Assembly: GCA_009363875.1 (NCBI GenBank)
Contig: CM018698.1
Span: 52,792,067-52,856,066, forward strand
Direction of reading: 5' to 3'
Length of the DNA: 64,000 nt
Source: Mikania micrantha
Lineage: Eukaryota; Streptophyta; Magnoliopsida; Asterales; Asteraceae
In this document: piece after piece, positions 10,777 to 23,221 of the stretch
How the letters are laid out: each line of letters starts with the position of its first letter
Position numbering within the stretch: position 1 is the stretch's first letter
Position numbers and translations under genes: made by a program
The notes under the pieces: generated by a model
What the model was told of the DNA's origin: nothing
What the model saw: only the letters and a program-made list of their open reading frames with translations
The model's database searches: none

Positions 10777-12497
10777 TAAGCCCCACACCCCCGCCGCATA
10801 AATTCACTCGCCTTAATCATTGAAAAGACTTTAGGCATGTTGAACATTTTATCCCCATAGACCGTTAATGAAATCCCATTAAGAGCCGTTAAGAAAATCA
10901 TATTTTGTTGACAGACAATGTTAGCCTCATATTTGGCCAACCAATCCATGCCCAAGACTACATCAAATCTTCCTAACGTAATCACAAACAACTTAATAGG
11001 GAACCTATGACCTTTTATATCAATGTAACAATCATCATCAATGGATTCCGTTACTCTAGTGAATCTACCAAGAGTAGTTTCTATGTTAAAAGCATGTTAT
11101 ATCTTCTTAATAGTGGCACATAGTTTATCACAAAAAGTAATAGTCACAAAGCACATACTTGCTCCAGAATCATATAGCACTGAAGCAGGGATATCATTAA
11201 TCAAGAATTTACATGTTACCACACCAGGGTCTTTGTCTGCCTGATCTTTAGTCAAAGTAAAAGCACGAGCTTTTGCCTTTTGCCTCTCACATCCCTTGCT
11301 ACTTTCAGGTTTGTTGGATTCAATAGTTATTGTCTTTGGTTTAAAGCAATTCTTGCTCACGTGACCGAGTCCACCACAATTGTAAAACTTTGTCATACTT
11401 GGACAATTAAAAGAGTAATGTCCAATCTTTTCACAACGGTAGCACAAAGTAGTCCCTAGGCGACATTCTCCCCCATGTTTCCTTCCACACTTAGGGCATG
11501 TTTCAAATTCTTCCATCCTAAACTTTTTCATAAGGGGTCCTGATTTTTCATTTATGTTTCTTTTAAATCTAGGTGACCACTTTTGCTTCGGTTCTTCCTT
11601 TAATGGTTCAGCTTCTAACACATCATCCCAGACAATGCCGCTAATTTCTACGGCTGACTCAAAAGTTTTGGGAGCATGCGCCTTTACATGTGTGCGGACT
11701 CTAGGTAGTAGGCCTTCTACATATAACTTCAGTCTGCGTTCCTTCGTGTTTACTAAATGAGGAACCAATCTTGACATTTCATTGAATTTTGAAGTGTATT
11801 TCCGATGATTCATACGTCCTGCTTTCAATGCTAGAAATTCTCGCTCGATTTTATCAATTTCATTCTTTGGACAAAAGTGTTTCGTAACTAATTCTTTTAA
11901 ATCCTCCCATCTCAAGACTTCCACATCAGCGATCTTTGATTGCTTGACCGTGTTCCACCAATGTAGAGCTTCTTTTATAAATGAATGAGCTGCAAATTTC
12001 ACAGTCTGTTCTGCCCGGCATTCACTGATAGCGATAACCGCCTCCATAGCCGAAATCCAATGGCACGTGGCCACCGCATCTTTTTTACCATCAAATGGTG
12101 AGGGATTGCACCCTTTAAAAGCCTTGTAACCACATCCTTTGGGTCCCTTTGTACTTGAACTCTTGCCTTTAGTATTGATGATCAATACCTCTTCTTCATC
12201 TTGCTCTTTGTTAGAGATGTCAATTTTCTTTTTTTCCTTCTTAGACCCTTCTTAAGTAGTTTCATCTTTGGCTTCAGTTCTGGCTGCAGGCAGTATGTCC
12301 TTTAAAATTTTACGAACTTCCTCAGATATTGCCTTTACCACCACCGGTTCAAGCCTAAGTTCATCCTTTTCATTTCCTTCTTCAATGTTAACTTTCGTTT
12401 CCTCATTATTCGTTGGTACTTCCTCAGTTTGCTTCTTGTTTTTAGGTGGTTGACCTCATCCTCTACCACATCCACCTCCTCTCTTTTCACCTACCAT
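10777..12497 (-). pseudogene. Element A gag and protease (broken)
   Basis: The minus-strand ATG at 12497 (MVGEKRGGG) matches the gag start position in B, but a TGA stops it after 13 codons and a second stop lies near 12255. The frame then runs through the capsid-like region and two zinc knuckles. The second knuckle reads FYNCGGLGHVSKNC, with its first Cys changed to Phe, which would weaken zinc binding. The protease motif LYDSGAS is present, and a TAA at 11097-11099 follows it. The same frame continues to GCGAYLV, where element B is inserted. It is closely related to the gag of B. Confidence 0.88.
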
Positions 12498-12815
12498 TTT
12501 AGTTTCCTATACATATTGCAAACAACCACTTGTCAATCAAGGTAATAATTCAGGACGTAATAAGCATTGTAAATTGTGAATGACGTTGATCAAGTGTAAT
12601 TAACTATTTACCTCACTTATAGGTTCTAAACATTCCCAATCATGAACACATTATCATTCGCAACATCATACTACTTTATTATATATCTTAAACATAACAA
12701 AGCTCTAAGGTCATATGCTTGTGGCATCAGGCTACCCTTGACTGGCATTCTTATCCTTCTATCCCATTTTCAGTTTAAGCCCAAGCATTAGGGATGACCG
12801 GATCTCTCAAACTAT

Positions 12816-12828
12816 GGCTCTAATACAA
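12816..12828 (-). other. Degenerate primer-binding site of element A
   Basis: The minus strand reads TTGTATTAGAGCC, a mutated form of the TGGTATCAGAGCC initiator tRNA-Met site. It lies two bases inside the LTR end at 12831. Confidence 0.75.
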
Positions 12829-12830
12829 CT

Positions 12831-15303
12831 TGAGAGGCCTCGAGCCCCGGGAGTCCCCTCGGTTGGCAAAACATCAAACACATAGTTCTTAAACCGTAAT
12901 AACATTATTATAGAAGCGGAAATTAAGGTAACGACATAAAATAATTTGCAGATACTAAACAAACATTAACACATAACCCACATCTCTAATAGTTTATAAT
13001 ATAGCCAGTCTATGCCAGGGTAGTATTCATCGTATGCCACAAGTCATCCTGCTATCCTATCCAAACTATTCAACCTGATATGCATGTAAAACAAGTCATC
13101 TATATGTTGGTGAGTTCTAAATTAAATTTTTAAATAAACCTTTATTCATTCATATCATCACAAAACATAACATAATTCAAATGCATAACACACATGTCAT
13201 CATAACATCAATCATATTGTGAAGAAAACTTTACAATCAATTGCTGACCCGAAATCAACAGGCTTGTTCAGCACAAGACTCAACATCAATCATATTGTGA
13301 AAAAAACTTTACAATCAACTGCTGACCCGAAATCAACAGGCTTGTTCAGCACAAGACTCTATAACTATCAACTGACGACCCGAAGTTGAAAGGCTTGTAT
13401 AAATACAAGAATCTATAACTATCAACTGAAGATCCGCAGTCGACAGGCTTGTATAAATACAAGACTCTATAACTATCAACCCGAAGTTGACAGCTCATGC
13501 ATGTATAAGACTTCCTCAACTGGCGACACACAGTTGACAGGCTTGTGCTTCCACAAGACTCTTTACCTATCAATCGAAGTTGACAGATCATACTGGTACA
13601 AGACTTATTTACATACATCATTCATATCCATAACATCATTCATTCATACATAACATGGTTTAAATCATTTAAACCATCATAAACATAAACACTTTTCTGC
13701 ACCGCAGTGCTCAAATTTTTCCCAACCGCAGCCGGGACTTCAAAACCACATTTCTTACTCGACCTCGGCCGAGACTTTCAAAATCATTTCTTTCTCAACC
13801 GCAGTTGAGACTTAACACATTCTTTACATCTCATCCGAGATTTTCCAAATCATTTACGTCTCAACTGCAGTTGAGACTTAAAACATTCTTGACTTGACCA
13901 AAGTCGGGTTAAAAATTCTTTTTCATAAAATAGCTTTATAACATGCATATCAGCCCGAAATGATAAAACATTTAAAATAGGGCTACAAAGAACTCACCTT
14001 AATCCAAGCTTGACTTGCAACAATTTCCAAACTAGCCTCGGCTTTAGGAATTGTTAACAACATGCATAAAATTATTACTTTAACACATAATTCAAGCATT
14101 CTTATATAAACCTAATAGGGCTAGTGGTTAGATTGAACTGTGTTCTTACGTGTATGATTTATCCTAACCACTTACACCCATGCTTGACACGTTTCAAGCT
14201 AACATGCGTATAGGTGTACGGATAACTTTTAAAACATGTTTACACGATTCCGCTTAATATCAACTTCGTTTTTGCTCACTGTTTTTGCCTAGTTTCATGG
14301 TTATCCAATGCCTTTCTAATTATGTCATGAAGATGCTCAGATTTACAATGACCGCTCGGAACTTCGGCATGTCGTAACTTTCATTCGGAGCTCTATTTCG
14401 AAATTTCGCTTACACTCATTTTTATCTCTGCATTCTTGTTATGCTTAAAGATAACTTATTTGTTCGGCCTAGATAAGTGTATTCTCTTATTTAATTAGTT
14501 CGTTTTAGGGTTTTGCTAAACTTACTGTATAATAACATTTGTTTAAGGCAGCGAAAGCACATACATACTCATATCCAACACAAACCCGATAACACCGGTG
14601 TAATATAACACAACCATAACCAACCGCGATTCAAAACCTTGAGCCGGATCCTATTTACTTGAATTATAGCTACTGGAAGTAAATCATACCTTTAAACGCT
14701 GAACAAAACTTCAACTAGTTCAACTCCCTTAAACAAGATCTACAATCATAAGATATATGACAAGATTTCTTGATTACTTTCTTTGCTCGTAAGAATAGAA
14801 GTCGATCAGAAAGAACTTTGAATGTTTTAGAAGATCTGTTACTTACCTTCACGAATTGATATCTATAACACTTTGAGTCGGTTAATATGAAAAATATCTT
14901 GCAGGATAACGTCAAATTTGTTTGAATTTCAAACATGATTTAATTTGAAATCTACACTTAGGGCCCTTGAACTTTGATGTTCTATTTTTAAAATCCCCTT
15001 CTACTTTGCTCACATATTTTTAATATTCACGGGCTTATATCGTGTTGTATAACGGTCCCGCTTATATTAATGTGATCGTAATTACTTCGGGAACGTTCAT
15101 AAAAATTTCGAACTTAAACGGTCACAGAAATTTTGCACGTTATTAATAGGTTTTATAACGTGTCCATACATTATCGGATATTTTTAACGTTTATATCATT
15201 TTGATCGTAACTACTTTACGAACGTTTATATAAAATTTGGACATAAACGGTTACCGAAATTTTGCACGTTTATTATTAGGTTACAAAATTTTCGGTTGTT
15301 ACA
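12831..15303 (-). repeat. Element A 5' LTR, about 2.47 kb
   Basis: Plus-strand ends are TGAGAGGCC and GGTTGTTACA. The first ~1.2 kb (to about 14000) is homologous to the B LTR, including the hairpin array (13230-13600) and palindromes such as CTCAACTGCAGTTGAG. The rest is unlike B, so A and B are related subfamilies with different U3 regions. No gene is present; the short open stretches in it are chance. Confidence 0.85.
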
Positions 15304-16944
15304 TGATATATGTTGTTGAATCATTAGTTTATATAATTAAATTGTTATATATTGTTGTTTTTCATAAAGCCTTTTAGAAGGATTAGCATTTGAATAAACA
15401 TTGGGAGAATATTAACCTTCTCACAGGTTCCCATATTGTTGCTGAATTTTTAAATTGTTGTTACGGATCAGAGGGTAAAATAGTCATTATATACATTTGT
15501 TGAGAGATCTAACCCAACAATATTATTGGTTCAACATTTAATTAAATCAGAGCATCTTATCCATTAAATCTTCTTACCTATTTAGCATCTAATGATACAG
15601 AGTTTGTCAAACAACCCATTAGTTGAGATTTTTCTTCGCAAACAACAATGTTGAATAAGTTTGTTTAATTTACTGTTTGACCAACTAACGTTCATTGAAT
15701 TGTTGGATATCCATCCTACTCGAATATTCATGTATCTCATATATATGAACCGACAAAACCAACTTATTTGGGTTTTAGCCCATTATAAGCTTCCAAAAAT
15801 GAGGAACCACTTGAATACTTTGAACATAATATGTTGTTTAGAGCTAATGTTTGTGACAAAACAATTTTAGTTTGAGATGTTTCGATACACATGGTATGCC
15901 TGTTGGTGGACAGCAATCACCCAACTACCAGTTATTTTGGTTTTCACCACCAAACATCATTTGTCGTTCAATTAAGGCCTTGTTTGGATGCATTAGGGAG
16001 GGTTCTATATTAACTTAATTTGGAAACACCACCAATTTATTGTCTGTTTGGTTGAAGACAGCAAAATCATACTAAAACATTAATATGTAATATATATATA
16101 TAATCTTTCATAGAAATGCATGTACACAAGAATGGAATCATAAACCATTACAATGATGCGTTATAGAGTCGACATGGACCTTTATAACGTCCAAACACCG
16201 CCCCTAGAGTTATAGCTAGGGGTGGTTTCAAGTTACCATTACAAAGATTGTGAAAAAAGAACTTCTGATTTTTTTTTAAATTCTTTATTTATTTTCTTCA
16301 TCAACCATAATGCTAAATGTCATTCTTTTTTTTATTAAACTAAACTTCACATTTACATAAAAACCATTAAATATATCTTTTTATTTCACTGTCACATACT
16401 TGACTCGCGAACCCATCTTTAGTGCAGAGTAGGCAATCATCTAGGCGCGGCTTTAATTTTCTTAAAAAAGTTGTTATATATATATAGCCTAGGGCTCTTT
16501 TCTTTAAAACGTCTATAATATCCGAGTGGACGATAACGAATCACGAATGGGAAGTTTCGATAGCAGTAATCAATTATTTTCTTACTTGTATCTTTTGTGT
16601 CTTGTATTCTATCATCGGTTTAACATATTCCAATTCTCCTATTCTACTATCTTTAATTTAATTTTAATTTTAATTTTAATTTTAATTTTAATTTTCCCGT
16701 TAAAGAATTTGAGAATTTCTTCCATTCGAATTTCGTTTATGTTGAGTGCTTTCTTTGTTTCTTTTTTAACAGGGCCCATGTTGAGTACTGGAGTTTTGAC
16801 CAACACAGTTGAAAACTTCAAATCAAGTTTCAAGCTTGCTCCTTTGTTTTTATTTTCAGATTTATCGATTTTCATGATCCTCTGTTGATTCTTATTTTTT
16901 ACAGTTCATGATTGATACTTTGTTTGAATATTTATTTAGAGATT
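15304..16944. other. Intergenic, AT-rich, no gene seen
   Basis: I see no gene here. There are short TA runs (16090-16105, 16475-16488) and a run of about seven TTTTAA-type units at 16652-16695, which creates an open frame of low-complexity Leu/Ile with no protein signature. Confidence 0.6.
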
Positions 16945-17120
16945 TATATATGGATTATTATTAAAATAATAATTTTAACGTTATTTTACTTATTTTGTGA
17001 AAATAATCGTTAAAAGCGTTGGGATGATTAACCTCAAACGATGACTTTGAGTTGTGGACTCCTTCCCCCCAGACCCTACTCTAAGTGATATTTTTACTGG
17101 GTATGGTTGTTGTATATGGA
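16945..17120 (-). mobile_element. SINE-like repeat, copy 1 (ACCCAGTA / GGTCTGG family)
   Basis: On the minus strand this reads ACAACAACC, ACCCAGTA, AGGGTCTGG, then a tail with TTAACGxTTATTTTCACAAA. The same blocks in the same order occur at 26880, 29683 and 30385. The core resembles the conserved 'Angio-domain' found in several plant SINE families (family knowledge; assignment by eye). Confidence 0.6.
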
Positions 17121-17399
17121 TTATTATTAGTTTATTTGATTATATACTACTTGGATTATTGATCATTGTTTAATTGATTTTTTCATTATATATTTCTTGG
17201 GATATCGAATAGCGATGTAATAGTTTATGGGATTTGGGTTAGAGATTAGTAATATAATTTAATTGATTATTGATTAATGACTTAGCTTAAATGTGTCAAA
17301 TTCAAATAAAAAATAATTACGAATTATTGGGTTGTTAAAAGGAGAATAAGAAAATTTAAATTAAACTAGAGTCATAGTTGAAAAAAAAAAAGATTAACT

Positions 17400-17935
17400 A
17401 CATCAACTATACGTTTTAGTTTGTTATGATCAGTCTCAGATAAAAATATTTTATAGGAACTACGTGAAAACCCGGTTGCGTGAAGGATGAAAACCCGGTT
17501 TGTTGTGGGAGTTGAGGGTTTGGATTATGTTGTGGCCATTGAAGGTTTGGGTTTTGTTGCATTTGGAACAAACACCTTCGGATGGTTTCAGGATCGTTCA
17601 ACAAGTTGAAACCGGGGTTGTTTGAGTTTGAATTCATCTTTGCAGTGAGAGATGCTAGAGAGTAAAAAAGTGATATTTTAAAAGTGTGTTTTTTATAAAA
17701 TGTGAAAGAGTTTAAATAGTAGATAAAAAAAAATTTTAATTGACCGTTTGAAAACTATCTATTGCATTTAAAATGTGACCAATCACGAAACGGGTAAGGA
17801 AACAGGGAGAGGGGGCCACTGGTTGCGAGAAAAGGGAGATGTCGGGAAGGGGGCGGTGTGCCTGCTTAACCCTGTCGAAGAGTGGGAACCCGCTGGAGAC
17901 GCAGGGTACCCATTACATACGGTCTTATAGTTGTG
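17400..17935 (-). pseudogene. Possible PIF/Harbinger-type DNA transposon remnant
   Basis: On the minus strand an ATG at 17637 opens MNSNSNNPGFNLL, followed by an Asn/Pro/Gln-rich stretch of about 60 codons. Upstream lies a leader with GACCGTTTG and an end segment ATAAGACCGTATGTAATGG. The Asn/Pro/Gln-rich start and the leader resemble the beginning of the SANT-type accessory gene that accompanies Harbinger transposases in plants. No SANT domain or transposase is present. This is a truncated end, and the assignment is tentative. Confidence 0.35.
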
Positions 17936-18043
17936 GTTGTTAATTTGTTACAAAATGCTTGTTGTGACTTGTGAGTTTTCACTTAATCTTTGGAAAATAA
18001 AATAATTTATTTTCTCCATTGTTGGAAATCATTTTTTTTCTTT

Positions 18044-18262
18044 TTTGAAAGGCGAAGGGCTCAATCGTGTGAACCTACTGTTTTCAGGTCATGTCACCAA
18101 GGTCTAGTTACCTAGACCTCTCATGAGCCACCACAACCACCCCAGGAGAAAACCCCACTGGGAAACCCCCTGACCCCCCCCAAACCCCTATTTTGCTGCG
18201 GGAGGGATTTGAACCCAAGACCTTCCATTTGAAAGAATCTTGAGATACCATTAAAAATAAGT
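18044..18262 (-). mobile_element. tRNA-derived SINE, about 220 bp
   Basis: The minus strand starts with AATGGTATCTCAAG (box A-like) and then has GGTCTTGGGTTCAAATCCC (box B core GGTTCAAATCC), the internal RNA polymerase III promoter of a tRNA-derived SINE. It ends ACAGTAGGTTCACACGATTG then CCTTCGCCTTTC and an A-rich tail. The 3' block recurs at 20576 and 25336. Confidence 0.75.
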
Positions 18263-18503
18263 TTTTTACTAAAGCTATAAATGAAATTTTGATTCTCAAA
18301 TTGAGTGGTTGAAAAATGAAATGCGAAACTTGATTACATCTTTTAAATTAAATTCTTAAATAAAGTTTTTATTTAATATTGTGTTTATGACTTTTAAATT
18401 TGAATCATAAGTATATATTAATATGTGATGGTTCATTGGTATAAGTCATATGAAGAGTTGCAATTGTTGGGTATAAATAATGAACATGTATGTTCATTTT
18501 TTA

Positions 18504-18818
18504 TCAGTAAAACGTCATTTTAGTCATCGTGTTTTGGCAACTTTTGTTATTTTAGCCCAATAGTTTAAATTTTGTCATTTTGGTCATTATGGTTTCCAAT
18601 TTATTGTCATTTCTGTCCTTGTGGTTTGGTTAATTTTGTCATTTAGTCCAAACGTTTAAATTTAATTGGACTAAAATGATAATAAAATGGAAACAATAAT
18701 GACCAAAATGATAATAAAACGAAACCATAATGACCAAAATAAAAAAATTTAAACTATTGGACTAAAATGGAAAAAGTTGTCAAACCATAAAGACTAAAAT
18801 GACATTTTACTCTTTTTC
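18504..18818. mobile_element. Fold-back MITE
   Basis: The left end AGTAAAACGTCATTTTAGTC is the inverted complement of the right end (GACTAAAATGACATTTTACT), and the inverted similarity runs to the centre. The whole piece could fold into one long hairpin. No coding capacity; I found no exact flanking duplication. Confidence 0.75.
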
Positions 18819-19329
18819 GATTGATTTTGCTTTTGAATCAAGTTATGTAAAACATGATGAGATATGTTCTCTTTAGTTCATCCACCACTTCATACTTCAT
18901 ATATTTTCTATCATTCATAAACAAATTAGAAATTCGGTGATACTTTGGGTGTGTGGGCATTCTCAACAGTACGCAAACTGTTTTGGTTGTTATATCTTAG
19001 GAGACAGACGTGTTCGTCTTGAGAAGATGCGCGAAATATGTTTTAAGGGAAATGTATAGAATATGTTTCAATCACAATCATCAACACGTTTAATACATGT
19101 TGCAGTGAAGATAATTGGAAGACAAAATGGATAGAAAACTAGAGTCAAGAATACTATAAGAAGGATTCTTGAACATTTAGTTGCAGAATTCGGTTTGTAT
19201 TATTTATAATTCTTAATATAAATTGGATTTTATATTTCTATCACCATTCATTTAGTATACATGGTATTGTACTAGTTTGTTTCCATAATATAATGAGAAA
19301 ATAGTTATTGTAAAATACGGTTTTGTCCC

Positions 19330-19585
19330 ATGTGGTTTAAGTGTTTTAACTATTTTGGCCCAAATATAATCTTATATCAATTCAGCCCTTATGGTTTAGA
19401 CAACTATTGGTTTTGGCTCCTCAAACTTAACTATTATATCGGTTTTGTCCCAAAATCTAACTATGGTTAGTGACCAAAAATGTTAGTTGTCTAAACCACA
19501 AGTGATCGAAGAATTGATAGAATACTCTAATTTGAGCCGAAATAGTTAAAATATGTAAGTCACAGGAGCCAGAACCTTAATTTAC
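19330..19585. mobile_element. Fold-back MITE, same type as 27293
   Basis: Terminal inverted segments ACGGTTTTGTCCCATGTGG and the complement of CCACAGGAGCCAGAACCTT, with internal inverted arms around TTAGTTGTCTAAACCACA. The family resembles the copy at 27293-27566. Confidence 0.65.
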
Positions 19586-19619
19586 TCTATATTTTATTAT
19601 TAATTCAATAAAACATGAC

Positions 19620-19965
19620 CCACGTCATACATCTATCATGTCTATTTTTATATTTATATTCGTTTATACTATTTAATAAATAAAAATTTTAGTGGACACA
19701 TGTTAATTTTTTAAGATGCTTAAAATTTAGTTTCCCGCTTCTTTCTATTATAGATTTATAAGTTAATTAAGTTTTATTAAGTATTGATTTTCCTCATCTT
19801 TTTCCTATTAATATTGATAATTTTATTTAATTTGGTAAATAATATTATTAAATCATTAGACATATTTTTATAATTTTTTTACAAAACACCTTTAAAAAAT
19901 ATATAATATTTTTATTTAAAATAAATAAATCAAAAAAATACTTATTATACATGTGTAATGATTTG
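19620..19965. repeat. Dispersed AT-rich repeat, pair with 23865-24175
   Basis: Both stretches share the order of TTTATATTTATATT, AATAAATAAA, ACACxTGTxAATTTTTAA, then T-rich blocks, at moderate similarity. The class is unknown. Nothing coding. Confidence 0.35.
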
Positions 19966-20575
19966 TTCTAAGGTGATGTACGTATAAAGAAGTAAGTTAC
20001 CCTATTATATTCTCTTGAATAATCGTACAAAATACATCGGCAAAAAGGTCGGTTTCCAAGAAAAAAAGATAATCGTACGATTATTATATTCTCTTTAATA
20101 CTTGTAGAAAAATATATTATTTATTTTAAAACAGGCTTAGTTATTTGTACATATAACTTTTTTTATTTTAACATTCCACCAACAGTACTATATGTATCGT
20201 ATAAGCTTGTATAAAACTTATAGCCTATCTGACACCTACTGATACAATAATTATTGTTCTTGTATACGTCTCGTATAGATCATATACGACGCGTATAAGC
20301 CTCGAGTTATTAACACTGAGAATGTATAAGAAATAATGATTGCTCTCATGTACGCCTCTTATATGCCTTACAAGACGTATAGAAAATGCGAAGGATTATT
20401 TAACACATTTTAGCATTTTCATATACCATGACAAACTGATACTAAATCTTCTAAAAAAATATTAAAAAAAAGTAGAAAAAAAAGATAAGCAATTAATTTA
20501 TTATAAAAAGAATAACGTTTACTCGTATGATCATAGATTATGTAAATTATAGTGTTATATATATATATATGTTTG

Positions 20576-20622
20576 CATGGCCTGGAAACAGTGGGCTCAC
20601 GCGATTGAGATCTTCGCCGTTC
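20576..20622 (+). mobile_element. 3' end of a tRNA-derived SINE (5'-truncated)
   Basis: GCATGGCCTGGAAACAGTGG, then GCTCACGCGATTG, then TTCGCCGTTC before a TA run. This matches the 3' block of the SINE at 18044-18262. No tRNA-like head is visible. Confidence 0.55.
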
Positions 20623-20637
20623 AATATATATATATAT

Positions 20638-21519
20638 ATATAGAGTAAGGTTATTGTACAAATGGTTACTTTTGTAAAAAGTGTGAGAAACAATCTGGGC
20701 CATTGATGTGCTAAGATCAAGGGTTGAGATCAAAAATTGGTTAAAAATTTAATTAAAAGGGATTTACGGTTGTCAAAGGGCAAATTAGGGATTTCTTTGT
20801 TTTTTGATTTGCTGATATCACGGTTTAACGAAGAAAATAGGATTCAGTTTCCGAAATTAAAGATTCAATCCAAATTTTTTGTGCTTCACGCTCATCGACG
20901 ACCAACTTAGGTTTCAATCCGACACCACCCTTTGATTTTTGCTAGTTATGGCTGATGAACAAACCCTATTATTTTAGACGAAGAAGAAGGTGGTAAAAAA
21001 TTTGAAATTTAAGAGATGTGCTATTATGTGTTAGTATGTGCTATTATTGAATAAGATAGTGTGTTGTTGTCTTTTGATACACATTATGTGAAACATTGTG
21101 CTGTTATGATGTTATACAGTATTGTTATGCAACACATTGTGTTGTTATGTGTTGGTATTGTGTGTGTTTTGAAAACAATACATGTCAGATCGTTAATTTA
21201 AACATGATTTCTCATATCATCACATACCAATACATACCCTCACATATCACGTCAATGCCTGCGTTTTTTTTTTATTCGTATTTGATGTTACGAATTCGTT
21301 TTTTTGATGATAATACGTGATATTCAATTAAATGTTAATTTTTGAAATAGGTTCAATCACTGATTATCCACTTTCCTATTTTAATGCAAAATTTAAAAAT
21401 CAATTAAATACAAATTGCCTATACCACCTTATTTTTATTAATTAATTAAAATGACACATGTTAACACTTTATTGATTCTTACCATTTAAAAAAAAAAACT
21501 ATTTGTATCTGAACCTATT

Positions 21520-21530
<11 letters not shown>
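20638..21530. mobile_element. Non-autonomous DNA transposon with imperfect terminal repeats, in a TA tract
   Basis: The left end (TATAGAGTAAGGTT, then TACAAATGGTT) is imperfectly inverted against the right end, whose complement reads ATAGGAATAGGTT then TACAAATAGTT. Both outer flanks are TA dinucleotide runs (20621-20640 and 21523-21552). The interior has no recognisable protein. The superfamily is unclear. Confidence 0.5.

Positions 21531-21552
<22 letters not shown>
21523..21552. repeat. (TA)n microsatellite
   Basis: An uninterrupted TA run next to the right end of the transposon at 20638-21530. Confidence 0.9.
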
Positions 21553-21558
<6 letters not shown>

Positions 21559-22881
21559 GTATGTATATATAGCAAGTATGCTCGCATGACTGATTATAGA
21601 AATTCAATGATAATACAAAGGAGATGAAAGTGATCAATACGAGTTTATCAAAAAGTCAAAAACAAATAAAAAGATGAAAGATTTGCAAGGTAACTAAACG
21701 ATATCATTGAAGTCAATCGGAGTACATTAATATTAAATAACGGATCACTAAACCACCCCTTTTAAAATCAAACTAGAGTATATATTTAAAAGAGTAACTT
21801 TATTAGTAAAGTTTTTTAAAAAGGCTATATAAACAAATTAAGATTTATAAAAATGAAATAACACAAAACTATTACCAATTAACTTCCTCCAAAGAAAAAT
21901 TACTAATGTTTTTATGATCGGATCAGACATTAAATCGGGCATCCAACTCGTTTAGTCAGACAAGATTTAAAAACAAATGACATCAATAAATATTTAAAAA
22001 AATACCAAAAAAGTTAGAGAATTGTAATAATATTTAAACAAACATAATCAAACATAAAAATACAAGGTTTGGTTTATTATTTTATCATTTTGATTTTAGA
22101 GAAGAAAAAAATTCTGGTTCGATCACGGTTTGGTAACCGGCCGGTGCAACTGACAGAAACCTGAACTCCTTATTTTGGATTGGTTACCAGACCAGTTTTT
22201 GGTCCGATTTTAACAATTTTGAAATTACAATAACATCTATATTATGAATTTTTTTTTTACATCAAACGCGGAATTGAGGCAATTTTTTTTCTCATGTTTC
22301 ATTGTCAAAGTCAACATCAAATATCCAATATAAAGTTAACTAAAAGTCTAAAACTTTATATTAATTAAGTTTCATAATAATAAGTTTTCGTTTGTAAACA
22401 TTTTAAAGTCAAATTGACTAACCATTAATAATCATTATAAAGTTAACTTAAATAAACTATATAATAATTAATTAAGTACCGTGCCTTTATTTTTATCATA
22501 GAAAATTAAGGTAAATCCATAGTTTAATTATTTCTTAACTAGATAAGTAATTGTGTTCAAATGTTTCCAAGACCATTTTGTAATAGCACTTCTTAGTTAC
22601 CCACATATATATTTTAATTAAAACTAAGATTTAAGAAAGAAACATAATTTTTTTCTTCTAATTGGATTCATTAATTTAATTTGCTCATGAAATCACATAA
22701 TGGGATGAATATATATATTATGAATGGGAAGTTAACTATCATAACTACATGTTACAATATAATATAAGGACCAATGAATAGGATTTACAAAATTGTTGTG
22801 CTCTTTCAATTCAAGCGACATATTTAATTTTTCTATTCACAATTAAACCAATATTTGATGAACAAAAGGAGACTGGAATGA
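21553..22881. other. Intergenic, AT-rich; 3' side of the DVL-like gene
   Basis: I see no gene or recognisable element. The last 100-200 bases presumably include the 3' untranslated region of the small gene at 22882-23007. Confidence 0.5.
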
Positions 22882-23007
22882 TCAATCATGGTAACAAAGA
22901 AGCATGACGACACATCTCTTGATGATGTAAAGCCTTGCTTTATGCTCTTTAAGAACTCCTCCTAGCCCTTTGCTTGAAATCCTTCTTTTGGAGCTTCCCA
23001 TCATCAT
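22882..23007 (-). CDS. DVL/ROTUNDIFOLIA-like (RTFL) small signalling peptide, 41 residues
   Basis: The minus-strand frame runs from a triple ATG (first ATG 23005-23007) to TGA at 22882-22884. The N-terminal half is basic (GSSKRRISSKG). The C-terminal half ARLYIIKRCVVMLLCYHD matches the conserved RTF domain of the plant DVL/RTFL family, which usually ends RRCVVMLLCWHD. Family members are 40-150 residues, are linked to the plasma membrane, and change cell proliferation along organ axes when overproduced. The hydrophobic CVVMLLC core and terminal HD are kept; Trp is Tyr and one Arg is Lys, so this is a slightly diverged member. An in-frame stop upstream (TAA) with no earlier ATG supports this start, although the upstream codons (ARFFKRREPEKKK) look coding-like. 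A longer form by splicing or a non-ATG start is therefore possible. It is a single exon. A TATA box lies about 190 bp upstream. Confidence 0.82.
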   Translation of the reverse strand: MMMGSSKRRISSKGLGGVLKEHKARLYIIKRCVVMLLCYHD

Positions 23008-23194
23008 CTTTTTCTTCTCTGGCTCTCTCCGTTTGAAAAATCGAGCAAACAGACTCCTAAAAGCACGAATTTCAAACGTTGCAAAAGTTCTTTAGATGAC
23101 AAAAATGAATCAAGATTCAAAGAGATGGATCAATTATGTATTCATAAACTTCTGTTTGTGGGAGTGTTGTGGTAACATAATGGATGGGTTTTTG

Positions 23195-23206
23195 TTTATA
23201 TATATA
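23195..23206 (-). promoter_or_regulatory. TATA box of the DVL-like gene
   Basis: The minus strand reads TATATATATAAAC about 190 bp upstream of the ATG at 23007. This would place the start of transcription near 23165-23170 and give a leader of about 160 bases. Confidence 0.55.
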
Positions 23207-23221
23207 GGACGCTTGTGGGGT

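Larger units (their letters stand above)
1..15303 (-). mobile_element. Ty3/gypsy element A (older, host of nested element B)
   Basis: Element A is a minus-strand LTR retrotransposon read from high to low coordinates: 5' LTR (12831-15303), primer-binding site, gag and protease, then reverse transcriptase continuing at 1493-596, then part of the 3' LTR (1-595). Element B sits inside it at the protease/RT linker. The A sequence just beyond 10771 continues in sense with the sequence just below 1499, apart from the duplicated CCAGA. A has nonsense codons, frameshifts and a large deletion of RNase H, integrase and the start of the 3' LTR, so it cannot move by itself. Its left end lies outside the window, so its own target duplication cannot be checked. 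Confidence 0.88.

Noticed and set aside
16526..16888. A 120-codon open frame rich in Leu and Ile
   Set aside because: It spans a TTTTAA-type repeat and has no protein signature.
17416..17637. Asn/Pro/Gln-rich open frame as a host gene
   Set aside because: Too short, no domain, and its surroundings look like a transposon end.
21096..21320. A 74-codon open frame
   Set aside because: It lies within the interior of a non-autonomous transposon and has no recognisable domain.
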